Shown: positions 45,702 through 54,300, counted from the first letter of the stretch. The stretch is 64,000 nt of DNA from Segatella copri (GCF_019127135.1 NZ_JAHOEA010000013.1:1-64000), one strand, 5' to 3'. The notes: generated by a model not told the origin, from the letters alone. A program made the numbers and translations.

Positions 45702-48700
45702 ATGGCTCGTATCTATGACAACCTGGAAACCAAGTTCACCGATGGGCTCCAGGGCATTATTTCCAACGTGGGCGTAAAACGCGTTGATTTCTGCGTGGGT
45801 TACTTCAACCTGCGCGGCTGGAACCTTATAGTCAATGAGGTTGACCAGCTATCCGGTGATTTCGTATATGAACAGAACGACCGCATATTCCGCACCTGCC
45901 GACTCCTTATCGGCATGCACCGACCAGACGAAGACCTCGTTCGAAGTCTCTATTCCGGTAAGAAACAACTGCCCGATGCCGAGTATGTGCAGAAATGCAG
46001 AATAGCCATTGCCCGAGACTTCAAGAAGCAGCTCCTGCTTGGACTCCCGTCGAAAAACGACGAATGGACGCTCCGCCGACTCTCCGCACAAATGAAAGAA
46101 GAGAAAGTATGCGTCAGGCTCTATCTTCGAGAGCCCCTGCATGCCAAACTCTATCTCGCATATCGGCCAGACGACAACTTCAACCCCATCCAGGCCATCA
46201 TGGGTAGCAGTAACCTTACCTACTCCGGATTAACCCGACAGGGAGAGCTGAATGCAGAGTTTGCCGATAGCGACAGTGCAGAGAAACTTTCAGAATGGTT
46301 TGATGCAAGATGGAACGACAAGTTCTGCATCGACATCACCAAAGAACTGATTGATGCCATCGACAACAGTTGGGCAGGCGAAGAAGATATTCCACCTTAT
46401 TATATTTATCTCAAGACGGTGTATCATCTCAGTCAGGAAGCACGTTCGGGCATCAAGGAGTTCACGCTTCCGCCCGAATTCCGCAACACCCTTTTCGATT
46501 TCCAGCAGAATGCTGTAAAGATAGCAGCCAAGCATCTTAACAACGACAAGCGAAACGGAGCCATGATAGGCGATGTGGTGGGTTTGGGAAAGACCATCAC
46601 CGCCTGCGCCATCGCCAAAATCTACGAGATGACGTACGCCAGCAGCACCCTCATCATCTGTCCAGCCAACCTACAGGACATGTGGGCTAAATACAAACAG
46701 AAATACGATCTGAAGGCAGACATCGTCTCGATGCAGAAACCCATTGATGTGGAGAACACCTGGAACTACCGACTGATTATCGTAGATGAAAGCCATAACT
46801 TGCGCAACAGCAGCGGAAAACGATATCACAACATCCAGGAATTGATTCATAAACTGGATTGCAAAACCCTGCTGCTTACCGCTACTCCATATAACAAGGA
46901 TTTCTCCGACCTGGCCAACCAGCTGAAGCTTTTCCTGAGCGACGACCAGGATCTTGGTATCCGCCCAGAAGCTTACATCCAAAGTCTGGGAGGCGAGCGA
47001 GAGTTTCAGCGCAAGCATAGCGACATCCACATCCGCAGCATCAAATCATTTGAACAAAGCGACAAGACTGATGATTGGAGCGAACTGATGAAGCTCTTCC
47101 TGGTTCGCCGCACCCGCACCTTCATTAAAGATAACTTTGCCTTAACAGACGAGAGCAATGGTCGGAAATACCTGCAGTTCCCGGATGGAAGCAAGTCGTA
47201 CTTCCCCGACCGCATACCGAAAGCCCTGAAGTTCAAGACACAACAGGGCGACCAGTATAGCCGCCTCTATTCAGAAAAAATGGTAGCGATGATGGAAGAA
47301 CTGCTGCTGCCACGCTATGGGCTTACCAAATATCTGAATGAAGCCAAGGCAGAAGAAGCCTCCCGAGCCGAAAAACAGCTCATCGAGAACCTCTCAAAAG
47401 CTGGTCAGCGCATCATGGGATTCTGCAAGAGCACCTTCTTCAAGCGAATGGACAGCAGCGGTTTCGCCTTCCTGCTCACCCTGAAGCGCCACATCCTGCG
47501 CAACGCCATCTTCCTCTATGCCATCGACAACAAACTCAATCTGCCCATCGGCGATGAGAACTCCCTACCCGATGACTTCATGGAAGATGAAGATGCCAAC
47601 GGAATGTTTGATATGGGTGATGATAACCAGGACAGCGATGACCTCATCATCCCTACCGACATGGAATACTACGAGCAGAAAGCCAAAAAACACTATGAAC
47701 TGCTGATGCAGAAGAATAATGTAAACTGGCTCAACAGCAAGTACTTCAAGCGAACACTCAAGCAGAATCTCAAGAAAGATTGCCAATGCATCATCAAGAT
47801 GATTCAGCTCTGCGGACAATGGAAAACGAAGGAAGACCAGAAACTCAACGAACTGTACAAGCTCGTAACAGAAACCTATCCGAAAGACAAGATAGTGCTC
47901 TTCACCCAGTACTCCGACACCGCCAAGTATCTCTGCCGCCAACTCCGCAAGAAGAATGTAAAACGGATAGACATCGCTACGGGCGACAGCAAGAACACCA
48001 CCAACATCGTGGAACATTTCTCGCCAGTGAGCAACGAGAAAAGCTATCCTGCCGACCAGCAGAGCCGAATCCTCATCGCCACCGATGTACTGAGCGAAGG
48101 TCAGAATCTGCAGGATGCGCACATCATCATCAACTACGACCTGCCATGGGCGATTATCCGACTCATTCAGAGAGCCGGACGTGTGGACCGTATCGGACAG
48201 CAGAGCGACCACATAGACTGCTATTCCTTCTTCCCTGCCGATGGTGTGGAACAGGTTATCAACCTGCGTAAGCGCCTGAACGACCGCATCAACGAGGCAG
48301 CCAACGTAGTGGGAAGCGACGAGGTGTTCTTCGAGGGCAACGAGCAAAACCTGCGAGATATGTATAATGAAAAAAGCGGCTCGCTCGACGATGTGGACGA
48401 CAACGATGTGGACCTGGCTTCACAGGCATACCAGATATGGAAGAATGCCACCGATGCCAAACCCGAACTGAAACGCATCATCCCACACCTGAGCAACATG
48501 ATCAATGCCACCAAGGCTACTACCGACAGACTGAACGATGGCGTCATCACCTATGCCCAGACCCGAAGCGGATTCGATGTGCTCTCCTGGTACAACAGCA
48601 AGGGCGAAATCGTGAGCCAGTCGCAGAAGCGCATTCTCCAGGCCATGGAATGCGATGCCGCCGAGCCCAATGTGGAACCAGCCGACCATCATTACGACCT

Positions 48701-49088
48701 GGTGAAGAAAGCCATAGACAACATCGGTGACGAGAACACGCATGTAGGCGGCATTCTGGGCAGCAGATTCAGTACCCGCTACAAGATTATCCAGCGATTG
48801 GAGCGATATTACGAAAAGCCTGTAGATCTCTTCTTCTCCGACGAGAACAAGGAAGAGCTGAAATATGCCATCAACGACATCTACAACTATCCGCTCCAGG
48901 AAACCGCCAAGTTTAATCTGGGAAGAATGATGCGACAGAACAACGTGAGCAACGATGACCTGGTGGAGTATGTGCTCGACATGCGCAAAAATAACCAACT
49001 CTGCATCATCGACGAAGATACCAACTCCAACAAAGAGCCGAAAATCATCTGTTCGATGGGTTTGAGATGGAGAGAATCTCATTCATAA
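45702..49088 (+). CDS. PLD-nuclease / SNF2-type DEAD-like helicase fusion (restriction-like)
   Basis: A 1128-residue protein starting at MARIYDNLETKFTDGL; a longer frame adds nine residues. Residues about 1-200 form a phospholipase D-like nuclease domain, with a single HKD-type motif EPLHAKLYLAYRPDD...IMGSSNLTYSGL (His about 146), implying a dimeric active site. Residues about 260-1000 are a SNF2/superfamily 2 ATPase: Walker A GDVVGLGKTITACA (Lys about 297), DESHN (about 362), LLLTATPYNKDFSDLANQ, and helicase C with ILIATDVLSEGQNLQDA and IQRAGRVDRIGQQ. It is 21 bp upstream of the methyltransferase. DNA translocation plus cleavage controlled by methylation is inferred. Confidence 0.88.
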   Translation: MARIYDNLETKFTDGLQGIISNVGVKRVDFCVGYFNLRGWNLIVNEVDQLSGDFVYEQNDRIFRTCRLLIGMHRPDEDLVRSLYSGKKQLPDAEYVQKCRIAIARDFKKQLLLGLPSKNDEWTLRRLSAQMKEEKVCVRLYLREPLHAKLYLAYRPDDNFNPIQAIMGSSNLTYSGLTRQGELNAEFADSDSAEKLSEWFDARWNDKFCIDITKELIDAIDNSWAGEEDIPPYYIYLKTVYHLSQEARSGIKEFTLPPEFRNTLFDFQQNAVKIAAKHLNNDKRNGAMIGDVVGLGKTITACAIAKIYEMTYASSTLIICPANLQDMWAKYKQKYDLKADIVSMQKPIDVENTWNYRLIIVDESHNLRNSSGKRYHNIQELIHKLDCKTLLLTATPYNKDFSDLANQLKLFLSDDQDLGIRPEAYIQSLGGEREFQRKHSDIHIRSIKSFEQSDKTDDWSELMKLFLVRRTRTFIKDNFALTDESNGRKYLQFPDGSKSYFPDRIPKALKFKTQQGDQYSRLYSEKMVAMMEELLLPRYGLTKYLNEAKAEEASRAEKQLIENLSKAGQRIMGFCKSTFFKRMDSSGFAFLLTLKRHILRNAIFLYAIDNKLNLPIGDENSLPDDFMEDEDANGMFDMGDDNQDSDDLIIPTDMEYYEQKAKKHYELLMQKNNVNWLNSKYFKRTLKQNLKKDCQCIIKMIQLCGQWKTKEDQKLNELYKLVTETYPKDKIVLFTQYSDTAKYLCRQLRKKNVKRIDIATGDSKNTTNIVEHFSPVSNEKSYPADQQSRILIATDVLSEGQNLQDAHIIINYDLPWAIIRLIQRAGRVDRIGQQSDHIDCYSFFPADGVEQVINLRKRLNDRINEAANVVGSDEVFFEGNEQNLRDMYNEKSGSLDDVDDNDVDLASQAYQIWKNATDAKPELKRIIPHLSNMINATKATTDRLNDGVITYAQTRSGFDVLSWYNSKGEIVSQSQKRILQAMECDAAEPNVEPADHHYDLVKKAIDNIGDENTHVGGILGSRFSTRYKIIQRLERYYEKPVDLFFSDENKEELKYAINDIYNYPLQETAKFNLGRMMRQNNVSNDDLVEYVLDMRKNNQLCIIDEDTNSNKEPKIICSMGLRWRESHS

Positions 49089-49109
49089 CAATTCAAGACA
49101 AAACATGAC

Positions 49110-52100
49110 ATGACAAGAAAAGAATTCAACCAATATATACAGGAAGCCAGTTTCCAAGAACTGTTCGTCACAGAAATGGGATGGAACAACCCCAAGGGCA
49201 TGACAGACATCCTTGTGTCCCACATCGACGAAATAGACTACGAGATGGAGGCCATTGCCGAGCGCAATGGTTTCCAAATACTTACCTGCCTGGTAGAGAA
49301 GATACCGACAGCTTCAACCTGCAAGAAGATAGACATCAAACTGCGCCAACAGGCTCATGACTACATCTGCATCTACATAGAGCAGCAGGGCTTCCATCAC
49401 CAGTGGGTTGCCCCGGTAAACAAAGTGGAAAAGCGCGACATCGTAACCATCGAGTATGCCAGCGTTGCCCAGGCAGAGTTTCTTTACACCAAGATTCCCG
49501 ACCTGAGCTTCGATCTTAACGAAGACACCACCATCATGGATGTGAAGCAGCGCATCCAGGGAGCCTTCATGGTGAATTCAGAGAAGATAACCAAGGATTT
49601 CTACGCAGGATTCAAGAAAGAGCATACCCAGTTTGTGAAATATATCACAGGCATCAACGACGAGATAGCCGACGACAAGAAGAACAAGGAGAAGCAATGG
49701 TATGCATCCGTGATGCTCAACCGCCTGATGTTCTGTTATTTTATCCAGAAGAAAGGTTTCCTGGATATGAACGAGAACTATCTGCGAGACAAACTCAGCA
49801 TGGTGCAGCGAGAGCGTGGCGAGAACGAATTCTTCCAGTCATTCTACAAGGGTTTCCTGATACACCTCTTTCATGAAGGGCTGAATGGGCACCAGCGTAA
49901 CGAAGCATTTCTCAGCAAATATGGCCGCATACCCTATCTGAACGGAGGCATGTTCGATTTTCACGACATCGAGAAGATGTTCAAGGATATTGACATCGAT
50001 GATGAGGCGTTCCTTCACCTCTTCGATTTCTTCGATAAATGGCGCTGGCATCTGGATACCCGCATCACAGCATCGGGCAAAGACATCAACCCCGACGTGC
50101 TGGGCTACATTTTTGAGCAATACATCAACGACCGTGCCCAGATGGGAGCCTACTACACCAAAGAAGACATTACGGAATACATAGGCAAGAACTGCATCCT
50201 GCCCTTCCTTTTCGACAGCGTTAAGAAGACCACCTCTGAGAAGGATTTCAAGGAAAAGGGATACATCTGGCAAACCTTGCAGCAGAGCGGCGACAAATAC
50301 ATCTATGATGCCGTGAAGCACGGATATACTGCAGATTGGCTCTCGCTCATCCCGGGCGAGATAGCAGAAGGTGTGGATACCACCCAACCACAACTTCTGG
50401 AGCGCAGAAGTCATTGGAACGAGCGCACACCAGAGCCATTCAATCTACCTACGGAGATATGGCGAGAAACCATCGAGCGATTCCAGCGCTGCGATGATTT
50501 GCTGCAGAAGATTACTGCTGGCGAGATTCACGAAATCAACGATTTCATCACCTACAATCTCGATATCCGTCAGTTTACATACGATTTATTGTTACATACA
50601 GAAGACCAACTCTTGGTAGAGCATTTCTATCATGCCATGCAGCACGTCTCTATCCTAGACCCTACCTGCGGCAGTGGCGCCTTTCTGTTTGCAGCCATGA
50701 ACATCCTGGAACCATTGTATGAAATCTGCATTACCCGCATGGAGGAGTTCCACCAGAAGAACGAGAAGTTATTCGTAGCTGAACTTGAAGAGATTAGCAA
50801 GAAGTATCGCAGTAACATTCAGTACTTTATCTATAAGAGCATCATTCTCCGCAACCTCTATGGCGTTGATATCATGGAAGAGGCTGTAGAGATTGCCAAG
50901 CTGCGTCTGTTCCTGAAGATGGTAGCGGTAGTGGAAGTAAATCCAAGACTTGATAATCTTGGCCTGGATCCGTTACCGGATATCGACTTCAATATTCGTT
51001 GCGGCAATACTTTGGTGGGATATGCTACGGAAAAGGAATTGGATAATGACTTGAATTATGGCGACATGTTTGCTAAACAGGAGTTCAAGGACAAGGTAGA
51101 ATTGGAGATGGAGGTTGTGGCTCGCGCCTACGAGCAGTTCAAGGACCTTCAACTTACTTCGCAGGAAGAGGCAAGCGAGTTTAAGGAGTCTAAAATGCAG
51201 CTCAAGGCAAAGCTTTCAGGACTTAACGACTTGCTGAACCATAAGCTTTTTTCTTCAATGGTATCAGATGCCAGCATTTCGTATGAAGAATGGCTCTCCA
51301 GCCACCAGCCTTTCCATTGGCTGGCGGAGTATTATCATATCATGCATAGCAATGGTGGCTTTGATGTTATCATTGGCAATCCGCCGTATGTGGAAACAAG
51401 AAAGATTAATTACTCTTTAGAGGGATATAAAAATAGATATTCTAACTTATATGCATATTGCATTGAAAGATTCTATAATTTAAATGCACAAGCTTCAAGA
51501 TGTAGTCTCATTGTGCCAATGAGTTTTACATCAATACGTGACTATGAATTATTAAGAATGTATGTTATCAATCAATATAATACAATATACATCACAAATC
51601 ATGCGATAAGACCAAGATCGCTATTTGAAGGTGTTTCACAACGTGTCTCTATTTGTCACTTTTCGAATTCAAACAAAACAAAAGTGTTTACAACCAAGTA
51701 TTTAAGAACCAATAATAGTGAAACCCTATTCAAAACTTTAAAATTTGAACAAGCCATTATTGATACGGCCAGAGAGCATTTGATACCTAAAATAGGAAGT
51801 GGATTGCATAAAAATATTTGGAAAAAGCTTCATTCAAAGAAAAAAGATATCAATAGTGTTATATCAAGTGATGGGGTACAATTATATTATAAGGATTATG
51901 GAGAAACGTATTGGATTTTCCCCTTTAATTTTATCCCATACTTAACACCCATAAAATCATATAAGATGGTTTATTGTGAAGACAAATACTCAAATCAAGT
52001 CTTCCAAATCTTAAATTCATCTCTATTTTATGTATTTTACTCGACTATATCTGATTGTTGGCACTTTGGAAACTGGCACATCAATGAATATCCTGTGTCT

Positions 52101-52382
52101 ATCAAGGAAGTTGAACACCTTGAAAAAGATATTATATCTGCGTCATACAAAGAGAATAGAATAACGAGATATGATAGCAGGGCAAATGGGGATATATATG
52201 AATATCATATCAGCAAATCCAAGCCCATCATCGACGAAATCGATAAGCTTCTGGCAAAGCATTACGGCTTTACAGAAGAAGAGCTCGACTTCATTATCAA
52301 CTACGACATTAAGTATCGTATGGGCGATGAGCTGAACAGGGAGTCTTCGTTGTATCATTTTAAAACTCGATATGCTCACTAG
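49110..52382 (+). CDS. Eco57I-type N6-adenine DNA methyltransferase with target-recognition domain
   Basis: A 1090-residue protein. An N-terminal region of about 340 residues has no motif I recognise. GAYYTKEDITEYI (about 346) opens the catalytic part; SAM motif I is ILDPTCGSGAFLFAAMN (about 515) and catalytic motif IV is FDVIIGNPPYVETRK (about 755). A specificity-like region follows, to about residue 1030, then a C-terminal helix bundle. This is the Eco57I/BREX PglX-like class that methylates adenine at an asymmetric site. The segment 51395-52200 is much richer in A/T than the flanks, suggesting swapped specificity. Its last 23 bp overlap the convergent protease gene. Confidence 0.9.
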   Translation: MTRKEFNQYIQEASFQELFVTEMGWNNPKGMTDILVSHIDEIDYEMEAIAERNGFQILTCLVEKIPTASTCKKIDIKLRQQAHDYICIYIEQQGFHHQWVAPVNKVEKRDIVTIEYASVAQAEFLYTKIPDLSFDLNEDTTIMDVKQRIQGAFMVNSEKITKDFYAGFKKEHTQFVKYITGINDEIADDKKNKEKQWYASVMLNRLMFCYFIQKKGFLDMNENYLRDKLSMVQRERGENEFFQSFYKGFLIHLFHEGLNGHQRNEAFLSKYGRIPYLNGGMFDFHDIEKMFKDIDIDDEAFLHLFDFFDKWRWHLDTRITASGKDINPDVLGYIFEQYINDRAQMGAYYTKEDITEYIGKNCILPFLFDSVKKTTSEKDFKEKGYIWQTLQQSGDKYIYDAVKHGYTADWLSLIPGEIAEGVDTTQPQLLERRSHWNERTPEPFNLPTEIWRETIERFQRCDDLLQKITAGEIHEINDFITYNLDIRQFTYDLLLHTEDQLLVEHFYHAMQHVSILDPTCGSGAFLFAAMNILEPLYEICITRMEEFHQKNEKLFVAELEEISKKYRSNIQYFIYKSIILRNLYGVDIMEEAVEIAKLRLFLKMVAVVEVNPRLDNLGLDPLPDIDFNIRCGNTLVGYATEKELDNDLNYGDMFAKQEFKDKVELEMEVVARAYEQFKDLQLTSQEEASEFKESKMQLKAKLSGLNDLLNHKLFSSMVSDASISYEEWLSSHQPFHWLAEYYHIMHSNGGFDVIIGNPPYVETRKINYSLEGYKNRYSNLYAYCIERFYNLNAQASRCSLIVPMSFTSIRDYELLRMYVINQYNTIYITNHAIRPRSLFEGVSQRVSICHFSNSNKTKVFTTKYLRTNNSETLFKTLKFEQAIIDTAREHLIPKIGSGLHKNIWKKLHSKKKDINSVISSDGVQLYYKDYGETYWIFPFNFIPYLTPIKSYKMVYCEDKYSNQVFQILNSSLFYVFYSTISDCWHFGNWHINEYPVSIKEVEHLEKDIISASYKENRITRYDSRANGDIYEYHISKSKPIIDEIDKLLAKHYGFTEEELDFIINYDIKYRMGDELNRESSLYHFKTRYAH

Positions 52383-52794
52383 AAGGATAACGAAAAGCAA
52401 ACCAAGTTTGATCATCTTTGTTTGTAATAACAAAATCACCTAAAGTTATAATGTCCATTCCTATGATAACATCATAATCCCCAATGTCACCAGACAATGC
52501 TTCAATACCTGTGAATTCCAAACATCCATCTACATAAATGTTTATTTTGTAAACAGATGAGTCCATGCATCCTCCGACACCCTCGATTTGTGTTTGTCGA
52601 ACAGGTTTTAATCCCAAAGCATCAATTACGGCTGACGAAATAATCGTATTGGTAGCTCCAGTATCCCAAACAGTAGATTCTACCTCGCATCCTGATACCA
52701 ATACCCCCTTCTTTCTTTCAAAAAAAGGAGTAATAACGCAATCTGTTTGGATTGTATTTACTCTACATGGATGCTTCTTACTAATCTTTTGCAT
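52360..52794 (-). CDS. Retropepsin-like aspartic protease
   Basis: A 144-residue single-domain protein. ESTVWDTGATNTIISS (Asp44-Thr-Gly-Ala) is the catalytic DTG/A loop of retroviral-type aspartic proteases, followed by the psi-loop hydrophobic strand and YDVIIGMDIITLGDF, the usual second block (hydrophobic-hydrophobic-G). It would be active as a dimer. There is no signal peptide, so it acts in the cytoplasm. It is 21 bp downstream of the 45-aa gene on the same strand, and its 3' end overlaps the methyltransferase 3' end by 23 bp. The substrate is unknown. Confidence 0.85.
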   Translation of the reverse strand: MQKISKKHPCRVNTIQTDCVITPFFERKKGVLVSGCEVESTVWDTGATNTIISSAVIDALGLKPVRQTQIEGVGGCMDSSVYKINIYVDGCLEFTGIEALSGDIGDYDVIIGMDIITLGDFVITNKDDQTWFAFRYPSSEHIEF

Positions 52795-52815
52795 ATCTAC
52801 AGAGATTATAAAAGT

Positions 52816-52953
52816 CTAGCAAGGGCGTACAGAAACTACCTTTGCCACATGTCCCTCAGGAATTCCTGGTACTACTATCGAATAGCTAACAGGATATTTC
52901 TTTTCAAACTCCTCAATAGGAAGAGCGAATACTTTTAATTTCTTTTTCTTCAT
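52816..52953 (-). CDS. Small protein, 45 aa, upstream of the protease
   Basis: ATG at 52953 to TAG; it encodes MKKKKLKVFALPIEEFEKKY then PVSYSIVVPGIPEGHVAKVV and a short tail ending RPC. It has a good promoter (53006-53037) and a 21-bp gap to the protease gene, so the pair is one transcription unit. The lysine-rich head and the PGIPEG turn give no family I recognise. It may be the substrate, activator or partner of the protease, or an antitoxin-like partner; that is speculation. Confidence 0.6.
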   Translation of the reverse strand: MKKKKLKVFALPIEEFEKKYPVSYSIVVPGIPEGHVAKVVSVRPC

Positions 52954-53005
52954 AATTTACTCCTTTCTTGTTTACTTATATCTTATTTTAATATTAATTT
53001 TTGTG

Positions 53006-53037
53006 CAAAAATACACAGAAGTTTTCAAAATACCAAA
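53006..53037 (-). promoter_or_regulatory. Promoter of the small protein-protease pair
   Basis: On the minus strand TTTG (53037-53034), 20 bp and TATTTTTG (53013-53006). Confidence 0.78.
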
Positions 53038-53074
53038 TATTTCCAGACAAATCTGCAAAAAGGTTATTATTTTC

Positions 53075-53105
53075 TTTGATTTTCAGCGGATTATTCGTAT
53101 TTTTG
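53075..53105 (+). promoter_or_regulatory. Promoter of the DprA-like gene
   Basis: TTTG (53075-53078), 19 bp and TATTTTTG (53098-53105), 27 bp upstream of the ATG. It is divergent to the protease promoter. Confidence 0.8.
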
Positions 53106-53131
53106 CATCGTTATAAATATAAATTCTTTAT

Positions 53132-53599
53132 ATGCCAGAAATACTATCCCATATAGGAAACCTGGACTTGCTAGAACGCCCCAAGACAGCGTTTCTCTGT
53201 TCCAGCAAGACTACAAGTCGAGACATCCTTAAAAGTTTCGACTGGGCTACAAGTGTGCCTAAGGATTCCTGCATCATCAGCGGATTCCAGACAAAACTGG
53301 AAAAGGATGTACTGCAACTTCTCCTGAAGCGCCACATCCCAGTCATCATCGTGCTGGCTAGAAGAATGTATAAGATGCTGCCTGCCGAAATGCAATCAGC
53401 CATCGACAGCAACGAAGCTCTTATTATCTCCCTCTCCCATCTTCCCCGCAACTCCAAGCAAAGTGCTTTGGCTAGGAACAAATACATCATCAGCATCGCT
53501 GACAATGTAGTATTTGGAGCTTTAGACCCAACCAGTTCACTCACTAACCTGGTGGAGGAACAGAAACTACTTGGAATAGAAATACACGCAAGCGTATGA
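53132..53599 (+). CDS. Minimal DprA/Smf-like (SLOG fold) protein
   Basis: A 155-residue protein with the Rossmann core of DNA-processing protein A. Visible blocks are KTAFLCSSKTTSRDILKSF (first strand), CIISGFQTKLEKDVLQLLLK (replacing the SGxARGID loop of classical DprA), and RNKYIISIADNVVFGALDPT, equivalent to the RNRxIAGLSD...EAG nucleotide-binding segment. It lacks the N-terminal SAM-like and C-terminal winged-helix domains of full DprA. DprA loads RecA onto single-stranded DNA, whereas SLOG relatives often sense or make nucleotides in defence systems. Role here unknown. Confidence 0.78.
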   Translation: MPEILSHIGNLDLLERPKTAFLCSSKTTSRDILKSFDWATSVPKDSCIISGFQTKLEKDVLQLLLKRHIPVIIVLARRMYKMLPAEMQSAIDSNEALIISLSHLPRNSKQSALARNKYIISIADNVVFGALDPTSSLTNLVEEQKLLGIEIHASV

Positions 53600-53643
53600 T
53601 ATCAAAGGATAATGCGTAAGATACAATCGCAGAATACGGAAGA

Positions 53644-53709
53644 AGTTTTCGGAAAAGACAGATGAAGTTGTCGGAAAAGATAGTATAGGTTATCGGAGAA
53701 GTTAACTCC
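53644..53709 (+). repeat. 22-bp tandem repeat, TCGGAAAAGA type, three units
   Basis: Units at 53644, 53666 and 53688 share GTTnTCGGAAAAG-like cores and are exactly 22 bp long. Confidence 0.8.
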
Positions 53710-53715
53710 GTAGGC

Positions 53716-53803
53716 CGCACAACAGGTGTTGTGCGCTTGCATAACAGCTGATATGCGCTCGCACAACACCTGTTGTGCATGCGTAGACCAGCTGATGGGC
53801 GCC
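53716..53803 (+). repeat. 22-bp palindromic tandem repeat, four units
   Basis: Units at 53716, 53738, 53760 and 53782. Units 1 and 3 contain perfect palindromic cores (GCACAACAGGTGTTGTGC is near-perfect), while units 2 and 4 are variant forms (CAGCTG centre). Confidence 0.8.
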
Positions 53804-53962
53804 TACAGCAAACCAACATTACTCGCAGATGGTTTTATCTATCTGTTTTGTAAAAACTTATAACCGGATTTTTGATATTGATTACTATACAATCTAGAGA
53901 TAGAAATAGAGCTATTAAGCACTTCATTTGCCACATTACCTGGTTTTCAAAGAAAGAAAAAT

Positions 53963-54095
53963 CTATAGTTGTACGACTATAACCCCTATAGTCGTACAAC
54001 TGTAGAGCTATGGTTGTACAACTATAGCACCTATAGTCGTACAACCGTAGAGTTATGGTCGTACAACTATAGATCATTTAGCCGTACAACTAAAG
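53963..54095 (+). repeat. Six-unit palindromic array, TATAGTCGTACAACTATAG type
   Basis: GTAC centres occur at 53971, 53994, 54016, 54039, 54061 and 54084, alternating 23 and 22 bp. Each unit is an imperfect palindrome. There are no spacers of CRISPR kind. The rest of 53804-54300 (outside the arrays) holds no gene I can support. Confidence 0.85.
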
Positions 54096-54300
54096 AATCA
54101 CTGCAAAAGGCGTTTACCAACAGCTACATAACTTTCTGTTTATCAAGACATTGTGATTTTCTATCATATTTTCAATATTCACAGCAAAATAAAAGCAGGA
54201 TGAAAATATGTGATTCTCAGCAGGGTATTTGTCATAAAAAACTATAGTCATATCCTGATCAATATATTGGTAAAACTGAGAACAATTCACTATCTCAAAG

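Noticed and set aside
53644-54095. CRISPR-like array
   Set aside because: The repeats abut at a 22-23-bp period with no unique 30-40-bp spacers, the units are palindromic and variable, and no cas genes are near.
53969-54247. 92-codon frame over the palindromic array
   Set aside because: It is a low-complexity translation of the repeats (repeated YSRTTVELW), without a plausible start context.
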